NCBI RefSeq assembly: GCF_047468865.1 | Contig: NZ_JBLGTV010000002.1 | Span: 186,001 to 250,000 of the forward strand | Source of the DNA: Castellaniella hirudinis_A | GTDB taxonomy: Bacteria > Pseudomonadota > Gammaproteobacteria > Burkholderiales > Burkholderiaceae_B | Direction of reading: 5' to 3' | Length of the DNA: 64,000 nucleotides | In this document: one piece after another, positions 1 to 7,501 of the stretch | Layout: every line of letters begins with the position of its first letter | How positions within the stretch are numbered: position 1 is the stretch's first letter | Notes under the pieces: generated by a model | Seen by the model: only the letters and a program-made list of their open reading frames with translations | What the model was told of the DNA's origin: nothing | Database searches by the model: none | Translations under genes and position numbers: made by a program

Positions 1-1399
1 CCCAGCGCGCATCGTCCACCAGGCCCAATTGCCGCCCGATCTCGGTCATGCGCTGGTCGGCATTGTCTTCGCGCAGGCTCAAGCGGTATTCCGCCCGCGA
101 AGTAAACATTCTGTAGGGTTCAGTAACACCTTTAGTTACAAGATCATCCACCAGCACGCCCAGGTAGGCTGCTTGGCGCGATACCAGCCAGGGATCTTTG
201 TCCTGGGCGCGCAATGCCGCATTGGCGCCGGCCAACAGCCCCTGTGCGGCGGCTTCTTCGTACCCCGTCGTGCCGTTGATTTGCCCGGCAAAAAACAGAT
301 TGCGTATGGCCTTGGTTTCCAAGCAGGGATGCAAATGCCGGGGATCGAAATAATCGTATTCAATGGCATAGCCAGGCCGCATGATTCTGGCATTTTCCAG
401 GCCCGGCAGACTTCTGACCAACTGGTATTGGATATCGAAAGGCAGGCTGGTGGAAATCCCATTGGGATAGATTTCGCAGGAGGAAGCCCCTTCAGGCTCC
501 AGAAAAACTTGATGGCTGGTTTTATCGGCAAACCGATGAATTTTGTCTTCGATAGAAGGACAATACCGCGGGCCAATGCCTTCGATGGTTCTCGCATCGC
601 TGTACAAAGGCGAACGATCCAGGCCAGACCGCACGATCTCATGCGACTGGGCCGTCGTATGGGTAATCCAGCACGGCACCTGCGCTGGGTGCATGTCCGC
701 ATGGCCCAGATAGGAAAACACGGGCACGGGATCCAAATCGCCGGCCTGGACTTCGGTTTTACTGAAATCAATGGACTTGGCATCAATACGCGGCGGCGTG
801 CCCGTCTTCAACCGGCCTTGGGGTAGATTCAGTTCTTTGAGGCGATGCCCCAGGCTGGTGGCCGGCGGATCGCCTGCCCGTCCGGCAGCGTAATGCGATA
901 AGCCCACATGCATCAGTCCATTCAGAAAAGTGCCTGCCGTCAGCACCACGGTCTTGGCCTTGAAAACCAGCCCGATCTGTGTTTTTGCACCAACAACGCG
1001 ATCGCCCGCCAGAATCAGATCATCAACGGACTGTTGAAAAATCATTAGATTCTTCTGGCCTTCCAACATCATGCGAATGGCGCGACGATATAAAGACCGA
1101 TCGGCTTGGGCACGGGTCGCGCGCACGGCAGGCCCTTTGGATCGATTGAGTATCCGAAATTGTATGCCGGCAAGATCAGTGGCCCACGCCATGGCGCCAC
1201 CCAAGGCATCGACTTCCTTGACCAAATGCCCTTTGCCTATGCCACCGATGGATGGATTGCAAGACATTTGTCCTAAGGTTTCGATGTTGTGGGTTAGCAA
1301 CAGGGTGGAAGCCCCCATGCGCGCCGCAGCCAATGCAGCTTCTGTCCCGGCATGGCCACCGCCGATAACCAGGACGTCAAATTCTTCAGGATAGTTCAT
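1..1399 (-). CDS. mnmG: tRNA uridine-5-carboxymethylaminomethyl synthesis enzyme MnmG, 3' end cut by window
   Basis: MnmG (GidA) is the FAD-binding partner of MnmE; together they install the cmnm5 group on wobble U34 of certain tRNAs. The visible 466 residues begin MNYPEEFDVLVIGGGHAGTE, a Rossmann FAD-binding GxGxxG motif, followed by the family sequences CNPSIGGIGKGHLVKE and RPGYAIEYDYFDP. Family length is about 630 residues, so roughly a quarter lies outside the window. The ATG at 1397-1399 gives the standard N-terminus. In many proteobacteria mnmG borders oriC and is followed by rsmG, parA and parB, which would lie beyond position 1. Identification is secure. Confidence 0.97.
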   Translation of the reverse strand, partial: MNYPEEFDVLVIGGGHAGTEAALAAARMGASTLLLTHNIETLGQMSCNPSIGGIGKGHLVKEVDALGGAMAWATDLAGIQFRILNRSKGPAVRATRAQADRSLYRRAIRMMLEGQKNLMIFQQSVDDLILAGDRVVGAKTQIGLVFKAKTVVLTAGTFLNGLMHVGLSHYAAGRAGDPPATSLGHRLKELNLPQGRLKTGTPPRIDAKSIDFSKTEVQAGDLDPVPVFSYLGHADMHPAQVPCWITHTTAQSHEIVRSGLDRSPLYSDARTIEGIGPRYCPSIEDKIHRFADKTSHQVFLEPEGASSCEIYPNGISTSLPFDIQYQLVRSLPGLENARIMRPGYAIEYDYFDPRHLHPCLETKAIRNLFFAGQINGTTGYEEAAAQGLLAGANAALRAQDKDPWLVSRQAAYLGVLVDDLVTKGVTEPYRMFTSRAEYRLSLREDNADQRMTEIGRQLGLVDDARW

Positions 1400-1453
1400 G
1401 AGTTTGATCAGACAAGACTGATCTCATTATAAGCGGTGAGGCGGACGTGCTGA

Positions 1454-1469
1454 TGTTTCACGTGAAACA
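1454..1469. other. parS-like centromere site 1
   Basis: The 16-bp palindrome TGTTTCACGTGAAACA matches the chromosomal parS consensus bound by ParB. It lies 55 bp upstream of mnmG. parS sites normally cluster near oriC, and parAB usually sit just downstream of mnmG, outside this window. Confidence 0.9.
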
Positions 1470-1481
1470 ATGAGGAGAATC

Positions 1482-1628
1482 GTGCTATTCGATTTTTTGC
1501 GTAGCCTTTTTGGTGGCAATGCAGAACTATCGGGGATAAAGCCTGAAAGGCTTCAGTTGTCGTGGCATTGTGTAATGTGCAGCATTGTTTGCTGCTATCG
1601 TGCGATGTTGTTGGTTTTTTTGTCCTGA
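1482..1628 (+). CDS. possible 48-residue hypothetical protein
   Basis: A GTG-started frame encodes MLFDFLRSLFGGNAELSGIK and continues to a Cys-rich, hydrophobic end. A good ribosome-binding sequence (GAGGAGA) precedes the GTG by about 6 nt. No family is recognised. The second half lies in sequence related to the neighbouring repeat array, so this may be a remnant or chance frame. Confidence 0.25.
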   Translation: MLFDFLRSLFGGNAELSGIKPERLQLSWHCVMCSIVCCYRAMLLVFLS

Positions 1629-1662
1629 TGCGGGGTGCGTAATTTGAGTGTTATTGGGCGGC

Positions 1663-1771
1663 TTTGTCGTTGTTCAAACCATGGGGCAGGGCAGGTCTCG
1701 ATTTGGCGGCTTCGCCGGGGATGACGAGGTTTGCTCCAACAGCCCTGCCCCATGGTTTGAACAACGACAAA
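1663..1771. repeat. giant hairpin repeat, copy 1 (30-bp perfect stem, 49-nt core)
   Basis: Arms 1663-1692 and 1742-1771 are exact reverse complements over 30 bp. They enclose a 49-nt core (1693-1741) that contains TTTGGCGGCTTCGCCGGGGA and ends GTTTGCTCCAACA. The core holds its own small hairpin (GGCG-GCTT-CGCC). There is no T-run, so it is not a classical terminator. Confidence 0.9.
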
Positions 1772-2084
1772 CGAGAATAGCAGCGCTTCTGGAGCTACCC
1801 CAGATACGAGATATCTCTGTTTTCCGGTGTTAAAACCTTTACGCTTTGAGCTGCTTGCCACCTCAGCTGTTGCAGGCTTGCTTGATTGTCACAGCACCGA
1901 GGCAGTTGTTGGGCTATTCGGTACGGGCATTGTGTCTCCGAGCAATTTTCCAGCAGTCATGACTTGAATGGGTGAAGGAGCGTGTTGGAGGCTGTTGGGC
2001 TTGAGGTAAGCCCGCACACCCTTGGTTTCATGCTCATGCGGGATGCGGGACAGAGGAAGCCTAATTTGAGTGCTATTGGGTGGC

Positions 2085-2193
2085 TTCGTCGTTGTTCAAA
2101 TAATGGGGCAGGGCAGGTCGCCGTTTGGCGGCTTCGCCGGGGATGACGAGGTTTGCTCCAACAGCCCTGCCCCATTATTTGAACAACGACAAA
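2085..2193. repeat. giant hairpin repeat, copy 2
   Basis: Arms 2085-2114 and 2164-2193 pair with one mismatch. The 49-nt core at 2115-2163 differs from copy 1 at only a few bases near its start. The stem carries paired changes relative to copy 1: CAAACCATGG became CAAATAATGG on the left arm, and the right arm changed to match. Confidence 0.9.
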
Positions 2194-2446
2194 CGAGAAT
2201 AGAAACGTTTTTGGGCTACCCAACGCGCAAGATGTCTCTGTTTTGCGGTGCTAAAAAATCTTTACGTTTTGAGCCGCTTGTAGCCTCAGCTATTGCAAGG
2301 TTGCTTGATTGTCACAGCATCGTACACAACTACGGTTTACGCTGCTTGCCACTTCAACTATCGCGGGACTGTTTGATTATCGCATCGTTGTGCGCCACTA
2401 TCTTTCTATCTGGCGTGGCATTGTGCTTTCGCAACTTTTTTCGTCA

Positions 2447-2551
2447 ATCTTGGCTTGAATGAATGATGGGGGACTGTTGGAGCAAACCCCGTCATCCACG
2501 GCGAAGCCGCCAAATCGCGACCTGTCCCCCGTCATTCATTCAAGCCAAGAT
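2447..2551. repeat. giant hairpin repeat, copy 3 (core inverted, unrelated stem)
   Basis: Arms 2447-2474 and 2524-2551 pair over 28 bp with one G-T position, but the stem sequence (CTTGGCTTGAATGAATGA) is unrelated to copies 1 and 2. The intervening 49 nt (2475-2523) is the reverse complement of the copy 1 core with only a few differences. Same core length, opposite orientation, different stem. Confidence 0.88.
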
Positions 2552-2733
2552 GAGCCTTTACAAAAAAACGCTTCAAACACCCCATCAACCCTGCGTATTA
2601 AACAACATTAAAAAATAACGATGCAGCAAGACTACCCCAAAGCCAAAAAACTTTGTCCAGAAACGCTATTGCTCAGAACCTTGCAAGGCCACTTCACACC
2701 TTGAGCAGAAAACCCCGCCCATAAAAACAAAAC

Positions 2734-2749
2734 TGTTCCACGTGAAACA
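2734..2749. other. parS-like centromere site 2
   Basis: TGTTCCACGTGAAACA differs from the perfect palindrome at 1454 by one base and fits known parS variation. With site 1 it brackets the hairpin array. It lies 83 bp from a pair of DnaA boxes. Confidence 0.82.
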
Positions 2750-2831
2750 TCCAGCTGAACAAGCTGTTGAAAAGGGCTCGCTTCAGGGACAAAACATCGT
2801 TGACACCCGATTCAACAAAACCACTAGTGCC

Positions 2832-2852
2832 TGTGGATAAATCTGTGGACAA
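2832..2852 (-). other. pair of DnaA boxes
   Basis: TGTGGATAA at 2832-2840 is the reverse of the consensus TTATCCACA, and TGTGGACAA at 2844-2852 is a one-mismatch box 12 bp further on. The surroundings are AT-rich (CAATATTGGCAAAAG). This may be part of the origin region or a DnaA-binding accessory site. Confidence 0.65.
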
Positions 2853-2902
2853 TATTGGCAAAAGAGGGTAAAACTTTTACCCGGCATCCCACAAGGCAGC
2901 AA

Positions 2903-2932
2903 CAAAAAAGGGCACCCCGAAGGGTGCCCCTA
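2903..2932 (-). terminator. Rho-independent terminator of the cold-shock gene
   Basis: Read leftward, a GGGCACCC/GGGTGCCC stem with a short TTCG-type loop is followed by six T residues, 20 bp past the stop codon of the cold-shock gene. A classical intrinsic terminator. Confidence 0.9.
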
Positions 2933-2952
2933 AAATCAGTCGCCTGGATTAA

Positions 2953-3159
2953 TTACATCGGGCGAATTTCTGCAGCCTGAGGGCCTTTGGGGCCATCTTT
3001 GACTTCGAATTGTACAGCTTGGCCTTCGTTGAGGCTGCGATAACCGCGGCCTTCGATGGCGGAGAAGTGCGCGAAAACGTCGGAGCCGCCTTCGTCAGGA
3101 GTGATGAAGCCGAAACCTTTTTCAGCGTTGAACCATTTGACTTTGCCCGTTTGAGCCAT
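2953..3159 (-). CDS. CspA-family cold-shock protein
   Basis: A 68-residue single cold-shock domain that binds single-stranded RNA and DNA, acting as an RNA chaperone in the cytoplasm. It begins MAQTGKVKWFNAEKGFGFIT; RNP1 (KGFGFI) and RNP2 (VFAHF) are intact, and length and ending are typical. An AGGACGT ribosome-binding sequence lies upstream of the ATG at 3157-3159. The gap to the next gene (3160-3427) probably holds a long T-rich 5' leader, usual for cold-shock genes, and the divergent promoter of the aminotransferase gene. Which csp paralogue this is cannot be told. Confidence 0.93.
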   Translation of the reverse strand: MAQTGKVKWFNAEKGFGFITPDEGGSDVFAHFSAIEGRGYRSLNEGQAVQFEVKDGPKGPQAAEIRPM

Positions 3160-3427
3160 GATCAGGTACGTCCTAAATAAAAGAAAAGAAACAACAATGA
3201 ATCAAGAACGCGAACCGGAACAGATCTAGCCTGAGTAGCGAATAGCGACAGGGCAAGCCTACTGCGAGACATGCGTGCTGCTTGAATTGCATTGCAACAA
3301 GGAGAATAACTACGCAGCAACCAAAGTCAAATCATAGTTTTCCCTAGGTTGAATTGTATCCGGGCTCGGCGCTTTATGCATGAATAAGCACAGAAAACAA
3401 CAGATTTTTGTAAACAGCAACCAGACC

Positions 3428-4597
3428 ATGAACCAACACTCGAAACTACCCCATGTGGGCGACACCATCTTCAGCGAAATGAACGCCGTTGCAAGCGAAG
3501 TCAACGCCATCAATCTGGGCCAGGGGTTCCCCGATTACCAGCCGGACAGCGAGCTTCTGGATGCCGTCTGCCAAGCCATCCAGCGGGGGCCCAACCAATA
3601 TGCTCCGATGATCGGTGTTGCCGCATTGCGACAGGCGATTGCCGCCAAAGTGCTGGCTTTGCAAGGACACGCCTACGATGCGCAGCAAGAAATCACGGTA
3701 ACTTCCGGCGCTACGGAAGCCCTGAGCGCCAGCATTCTGGCGCTGGTGCATCCTGGCGATGACGTCGTGTTGATCGACCCGGCCTATGACCTTTATGCGC
3801 CAGTCGTGACTTTGGCCGGCGGCAAACCCGTCAGGGTCGCCATGCGGCCGCCCGATGCGTCCAGACCCGGATTCAGGCTGGACTGGGAAGCGATTGGCAA
3901 CGCCATTCATGAAAAAACACGGTTGCTGATCCTGAATTTTCCCCACAATCCCACCGGCTTGACTTTAAGCGAAGCGGATCTGGATGCGCTGGAGCACATC
4001 GCCGCGAAAAAACCATTTTTGATTCTGTCGGACGAAGCCTATGAACACATTGTGTTCGATGGCCAGGCTTATTTCAGCCCGGCATCCAGGCCGATGTTGG
4101 CGGCACGCTGTGTGCTGGTGTCATCGTTTGCAAAAACCCTGCAAATTACCGGCTGGAAAATAGGGTACTGCTGCGCGCCTGCCGACATCAGCAAAGAAAT
4201 CCGCAAAGTCCACCAGTACCTGGTGTTCTCGGTCAATACCCCTTTGCAGCAGGGTATTGCCAGTTTTCTGGGGAAGACCCAGGCCGTCCAAGCCTTGGCG
4301 GCATTGTACCAGCGCAAGCGTGACCGGCTGGTGCGGGGCTTGAGCCACACCCGGCTACGGCCGCTGCCTTGCGCAGGAACCTTTTTTCTCTTAGCCGATG
4401 CTTCTGCGCTGGGGATGGATCAAGAAAAGCGGACGGCCATTCGGCTGGCCAAGGAAGCCGGCGTCGCCACAATCCCGGTATCCGCTTTTTATGCCGACCC
4501 GGATGCACCGGCGGCCAATCACCAGCTGCTGCGGTTCTGTTTTGCAAAACAGGACGCGACGCTGGATGCGGCAATCGAGCGCTTGGCCAAGATTTGA
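3428..4597 (+). CDS. PLP-dependent methionine aminotransferase (YbdL/kynurenine aminotransferase-like)
   Basis: Class I/II fold-type I aminotransferase of about 389 residues. It resembles E. coli YbdL: N-terminal SKLPHVGDTIF, then INLGQGFPDY, NQYAPMIGVAALRQAI, NFPHNPTG, and SSFAKTLQITGWKIGYC with the PLP lysine at residue 236. Family members transaminate methionine, with 2-oxo acid acceptors. The ATG at 3428 gives the family-like start; an upstream in-frame ATG at 3380 would add 16 unconserved residues. The gene stands alone between csp and the origin-like region. Family is secure; substrate is inferred. Confidence 0.88.
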   Translation: MNQHSKLPHVGDTIFSEMNAVASEVNAINLGQGFPDYQPDSELLDAVCQAIQRGPNQYAPMIGVAALRQAIAAKVLALQGHAYDAQQEITVTSGATEALSASILALVHPGDDVVLIDPAYDLYAPVVTLAGGKPVRVAMRPPDASRPGFRLDWEAIGNAIHEKTRLLILNFPHNPTGLTLSEADLDALEHIAAKKPFLILSDEAYEHIVFDGQAYFSPASRPMLAARCVLVSSFAKTLQITGWKIGYCCAPADISKEIRKVHQYLVFSVNTPLQQGIASFLGKTQAVQALAALYQRKRDRLVRGLSHTRLRPLPCAGTFFLLADASALGMDQEKRTAIRLAKEAGVATIPVSAFYADPDAPAANHQLLRFCFAKQDATLDAAIERLAKI

Positions 4598-4711
4598 GAA
4601 CCTGCTGAACGTGTGACTGTCCGAGCCGATCGGCGACTGTGCCGCAAAGGTTCGTTCAGGGATCTTTAAGCAAGTGGATGGCTGATCGTGTGTTTTGGTT
4701 TTCAGTTGTAC

Positions 4712-4937
4712 TGATCTTATATATTTAACTGATAAGAATGATGGAAGTCTGTGGATAACTGGCATAAGTCAAATTGTTCTGGTTTATCAATTGCTTGAAC
4801 AGTTTTTCCCAGTGGGCTGTTCTGTGGCTGAAGACCGCACAGTTTGGGGACAGATTTCCGTTTCCCCGGTCGGGATGGGCTTTTGCACGAGGCATCCACA
4901 GCCAGTACACAAGGGGCGGCCATAGTGCTTATCCACA
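4712..4937. repeat. origin module copy 1
   Basis: AT-rich segment, strong reverse DnaA box (4750), weak boxes at 4845 and 4892, strong forward box (4929). Copy 2 begins exactly 456 bp later. Shared bases keep register without gaps, e.g. TATCAATTGCTT (4785) against AATCAAATGCTT (5241), and AGTGCTTATCCACA at the end of each. Confidence 0.75.
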
Positions 4938-5167
4938 AGCGTTTGGTACTGTGTGCTCAACGCGAGCGGAGCAATGGATGCTCGGCTTGTCTATGAGTGG
5001 ATGGTTCAACCGGGCGTCGGGTGTGGATGTGCGCAATCGGCGCAATTTTTCCGGCCGGATTCAAGAGGTGCCCGATTTGTATTCAGGACGAACTTGAACA
5101 GGGCGGCTTGTGTTCCAGAATCGGGTACGCGACGAACCACGGATGGAAAGCAAGCAACAATCTCAAT

Positions 5168-5393
5168 AACTTTAATCTATATAAATGATAATAATAATGG
5201 GTCTTTGTGGATAAGTGGATTTGTCAAAAAAACGAAATTAAATCAAATGCTTACCAAGAAATTTTCTGTGGTTTATCTTGTGCGTCGAGCAAGGATGGAT
5301 TGTGGATGCTTCTGGCCGCACCGGAGATCCGCCGACTTGTCACCAAGTTATCCCCCGGCTATGCACGGCAGGCGAGCCCAGTGCTTATCCACA
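5168..5393. repeat. origin module copy 2
   Basis: Second copy of the module: strong reverse box at 5206, weak boxes at 5301 (TGTGGATGC) and 5348 (TTATCCCCC), strong forward box at 5385. Every box sits 456 bp from its counterpart in copy 1, and the strong-box spacing is 179 bp in both. Overall sequence is strongly diverged. Confidence 0.75.
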
Positions 5394-5419
5394 GGCTGTT
5401 TTTTTGAAAAGGCGGAAAT

Positions 5420-6469
5420 TCAGTCGGTGTCCAGGCGCTGGCCGTTGTCAAATACCAGCTGGTTTTCCGGCCAGAGCAAGGCGGCCAGACGATAGCGTGT
5501 CGGGTCGATGTGGCCTAGATGATGGCGTTCGCTCCAGCGGGCGCCGACGGAATAATCGACGCAGAATGCCTGCCGGTGGGCGCCATGCCAGGCGGTGGGG
5601 CCGGTTTGTTGGAACAGGCGGCTGTAGCGCCAGGCGTCCAGCTGGCCGGGGGGCTGGAAAAGCCGCCAATAGTGACCGATGACGACAGGGGTGGGATCCG
5701 GGTCATCGTTCCACCAGGCGATACGGTCGGAATACCGCCAGCGATGGCCGGAATAAAACGGCCGCGGGCTGCGGGCTTCGATGCCCGAGGTCAGGCGTTT
5801 TATCGGGCTGGCCTGTTGCTGCAGGGACTCGTAGTCGGCGACGGCGTCCAGGTATGGCGGCGGGTTGCCGGGGTCTTCCAGCTGCTTGGCCCAGCGTTCC
5901 AGCTCGGCCAGGTAGCGGGCTTCGAGGTCGTTTTTCCGGGCCAGCCGCTGGATGTTCAGGTCGGTTTCGTGGATGAATTCCAGGATGTTGCCCAGGGGAA
6001 CTTCAGCCACGGCCGCGATGGAGGCCGGATCCCAGGCGGCGTGCACCAGGCGCAGACCGGGCATGCGGATGGCCAGGGGCAGTTGGCAGAAGAAATCGCG
6101 GATCTCCGGCCGCTGGCTGGCGCTGGCGCGTGAAAATGGCGCATAGTGTGGTGTATCGGGGTCGACGCGGCTGTCGAAAAACCAGCCGGATCCGTCTTTG
6201 GCATCGTTGGCCAGCAGGTTGATTTCGTGGTTGCCCAGGATGGCCAGTGCGCGGCCCTGATCCACCAGGGTTCGCACCCGCTGGATGACGGCGACGCTGT
6301 CGGGCCCACGGTCGCAAAGGTCGCCGATGAAGACCAGACGGCGGTTCTGGGTGTCCGGGTGGGTATCCAGGTGATCCAGCAGGCTGTCCAGGGCCTGGAT
6401 TTCGCCGTGGATATCGCCGATGATGGCCAGAGGCTGCGGGTTTAGCGTAAGGACGAGAGTTGGGTTCAT
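5420..6469 (-). CDS. calcineurin-like metallophosphoesterase (PPP family)
   Basis: A 349-residue protein with the bimetal phosphoesterase motifs in order: GDIHGE, GDLCDRGPDS, GNHE, and C-terminal histidines in GHYWR. These define the PPP family that includes diadenosine tetraphosphatase (ApaH) and bacterial Ser/Thr phosphatases. Length and C-terminus (about 120 residues rich in W and R) do not match ApaH, so the substrate is open. ATG at 6467-6469 is preferred; the frame extends 14 codons upstream without family support. It is divergent from the Fic gene, with a 70-bp gap that must hold both promoters. Confidence 0.8.
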   Translation of the reverse strand: MNPTLVLTLNPQPLAIIGDIHGEIQALDSLLDHLDTHPDTQNRRLVFIGDLCDRGPDSVAVIQRVRTLVDQGRALAILGNHEINLLANDAKDGSGWFFDSRVDPDTPHYAPFSRASASQRPEIRDFFCQLPLAIRMPGLRLVHAAWDPASIAAVAEVPLGNILEFIHETDLNIQRLARKNDLEARYLAELERWAKQLEDPGNPPPYLDAVADYESLQQQASPIKRLTSGIEARSPRPFYSGHRWRYSDRIAWWNDDPDPTPVVIGHYWRLFQPPGQLDAWRYSRLFQQTGPTAWHGAHRQAFCVDYSVGARWSERHHLGHIDPTRYRLAALLWPENQLVFDNGQRLDTD

Positions 6470-6539
6470 GACCCTATTTTGCTTCGCGCAGGGGTTCTGG
6501 ACAATACGCATTAACCGGGGGGAGGCAGGAGGCGTTCTG

Positions 6540-7148
6540 ATGAACCGATATGAAGTCAGCGGTTGGCAAAATACCGTTCAGGAAGGCTCTGACGGCCGCG
6601 TGCTGAAAAACAAGCTGGGGATCGTCAATCAAAGCGACATGAACCATGCCGAGCTTGTGCTGCTGCACAAGCTCTACGACAGTGTGCTGCAGTCGCCGCC
6701 CAGCGGCCCCATCACGGTGCGGCTGGTGCGTCAGTGGCATCGGCGCTGGCTGGGCAATGTGTATACCTGGGCGGGATACGAGCGATCCGTCAACATGAGC
6801 AAGGATGGCTTTCCCTTTGCGGCGGCCGACCGGATCTCCGCCTTGCTGGATGATTATGATCGACGCTACCTGGCCCGCTACACCCCGTGCATGGGCATGC
6901 CAAGGGCCGATCTGGTGCGGGCCATCGCCCTGACGCATGTGGAATTCATCCTGATCCATCCGTTCCGGGAAGGCAATGGCCGGATATCCCGCTTATTGGC
7001 CGATGTCATGGCTGTGCAGGCGGGCCTGGGGCCGCTGGACTACAGCGCGTGGGAGGCCCATCGGGCGCATTACATTCAGTCCATACAGCTTGGGCTGGCC
7101 GGGGATTATGACCCCATGGTGCATTGGGTGGATCGGATTGTGCCTTGA
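6540..7148 (+). CDS. Fic-domain protein (probable AMP-transferase)
   Basis: A 202-residue protein dominated by a Fic fold. The catalytic loop HPFREGNGRISR starts at H140 and matches HxFx(D/E)GNGRxxR, so transfer of AMP (or another nucleotide phosphate) to protein hydroxyls is expected. N-terminal MNRYEVSGWQNTV and WHRRWLGNVYTWAGYERSVN resemble stand-alone Fic/YhfG-type toxins. A strong AGGAGG lies just upstream of the ATG at 6540. No inhibitory (S/T)xxxE(G/N) helix is obvious within the protein and no small antitoxin gene sits beside it, which is unusual. Target unknown. Confidence 0.88.
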   Translation: MNRYEVSGWQNTVQEGSDGRVLKNKLGIVNQSDMNHAELVLLHKLYDSVLQSPPSGPITVRLVRQWHRRWLGNVYTWAGYERSVNMSKDGFPFAAADRISALLDDYDRRYLARYTPCMGMPRADLVRAIALTHVEFILIHPFREGNGRISRLLADVMAVQAGLGPLDYSAWEAHRAHYIQSIQLGLAGDYDPMVHWVDRIVP

Positions 7149-7179
7149 CTGAAGGCGGGCGAAGGCCGCCCGCCGGGGT

Positions 7180-7374
7180 TCAGGCCAGGGTGGGCGGGGC
7201 GAGATCCAGCGCCGGAAAACGGCTGGCGGATTGCAGCTGGTTTTCGAGGTCTTGGATGGCCTGGCCGGTTTCGATGGCCGTTGAACTGGCGACGGCGCGG
7301 ATGATGCGGCCGGGGCTGATGGCGGGTGCCACAGCGGCGAGATCAGGGACGAGGGGAAGGGTGCATGAAAGCAT
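7180..7374 (-). CDS. possible 64-residue hypothetical protein
   Basis: A minus-strand frame begins MLSCTLPLVPDLAAVAPAIS and ends PALDLAPPTLA. A TATAAT sequence lies only about 6 nt before the ATG, and no Shine-Dalgarno sequence is evident, so it would have to be leaderless. Composition is protein-like but no family is recognised. It fills much of the gap between fic and the methyltransferase gene; a GC hairpin (7153-7172) follows its stop. Confidence 0.3.
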   Translation of the reverse strand: MLSCTLPLVPDLAAVAPAISPGRIIRAVASSTAIETGQAIQDLENQLQSASRFPALDLAPPTLA

Positions 7375-7501
7375 GCGTCATTATACTGCGTTGCTGCCGA
7401 AACGACTGATTTATTGGCGGAGCCTTGTGGTAATTTGTCTGTGTTCTGATGTATTGTTGCCCGCATGGGTATTGCCATATTGCCAGTCTACGGAGGCCCG
7501 C

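Larger units (their letters stand above)
1640..2330. repeat. diverged tandem duplication, period about 422 bp
   Basis: The stretch from about 1640 to 1905 recurs at about 2060-2330. Each copy holds TAATTTGAGTG-TATTGGG, then a long hairpin, then matching flanks such as ATCTCTGTTTT/GTCTCTGTTTT and CTTGATTGTCACAGCA (1881 and 2304). A third, weaker iteration is visible after 2335 (GCTGCTTGCCACTTCAACT). Between 1400 and 2950 no convincing gene was seen apart from the low-confidence frame at 1482. Confidence 0.8.
4690..5400. other. oriC: candidate chromosomal replication origin (oriC)
   Basis: About 700 bp without a credible gene. It holds four perfect 9-mer DnaA boxes: TGTGGATAA at 4750-4758 and 5206-5214, and TTATCCACA at 4929-4937 and 5385-5393. 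Weaker boxes lie between them, and AT-rich stretches (TATATATTTAACTGATAA; CTATATAAATGATAATAAT) precede each half. This is the architecture DnaA and DnaB loading need, and the position near mnmG and parS fits Alcaligenaceae practice. Against it: gyrB-dnaN-dnaA to the right would then be transcribed head-on to the fork, and the dnaA-rpmH gap also has one perfect box. Confidence 0.7.
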
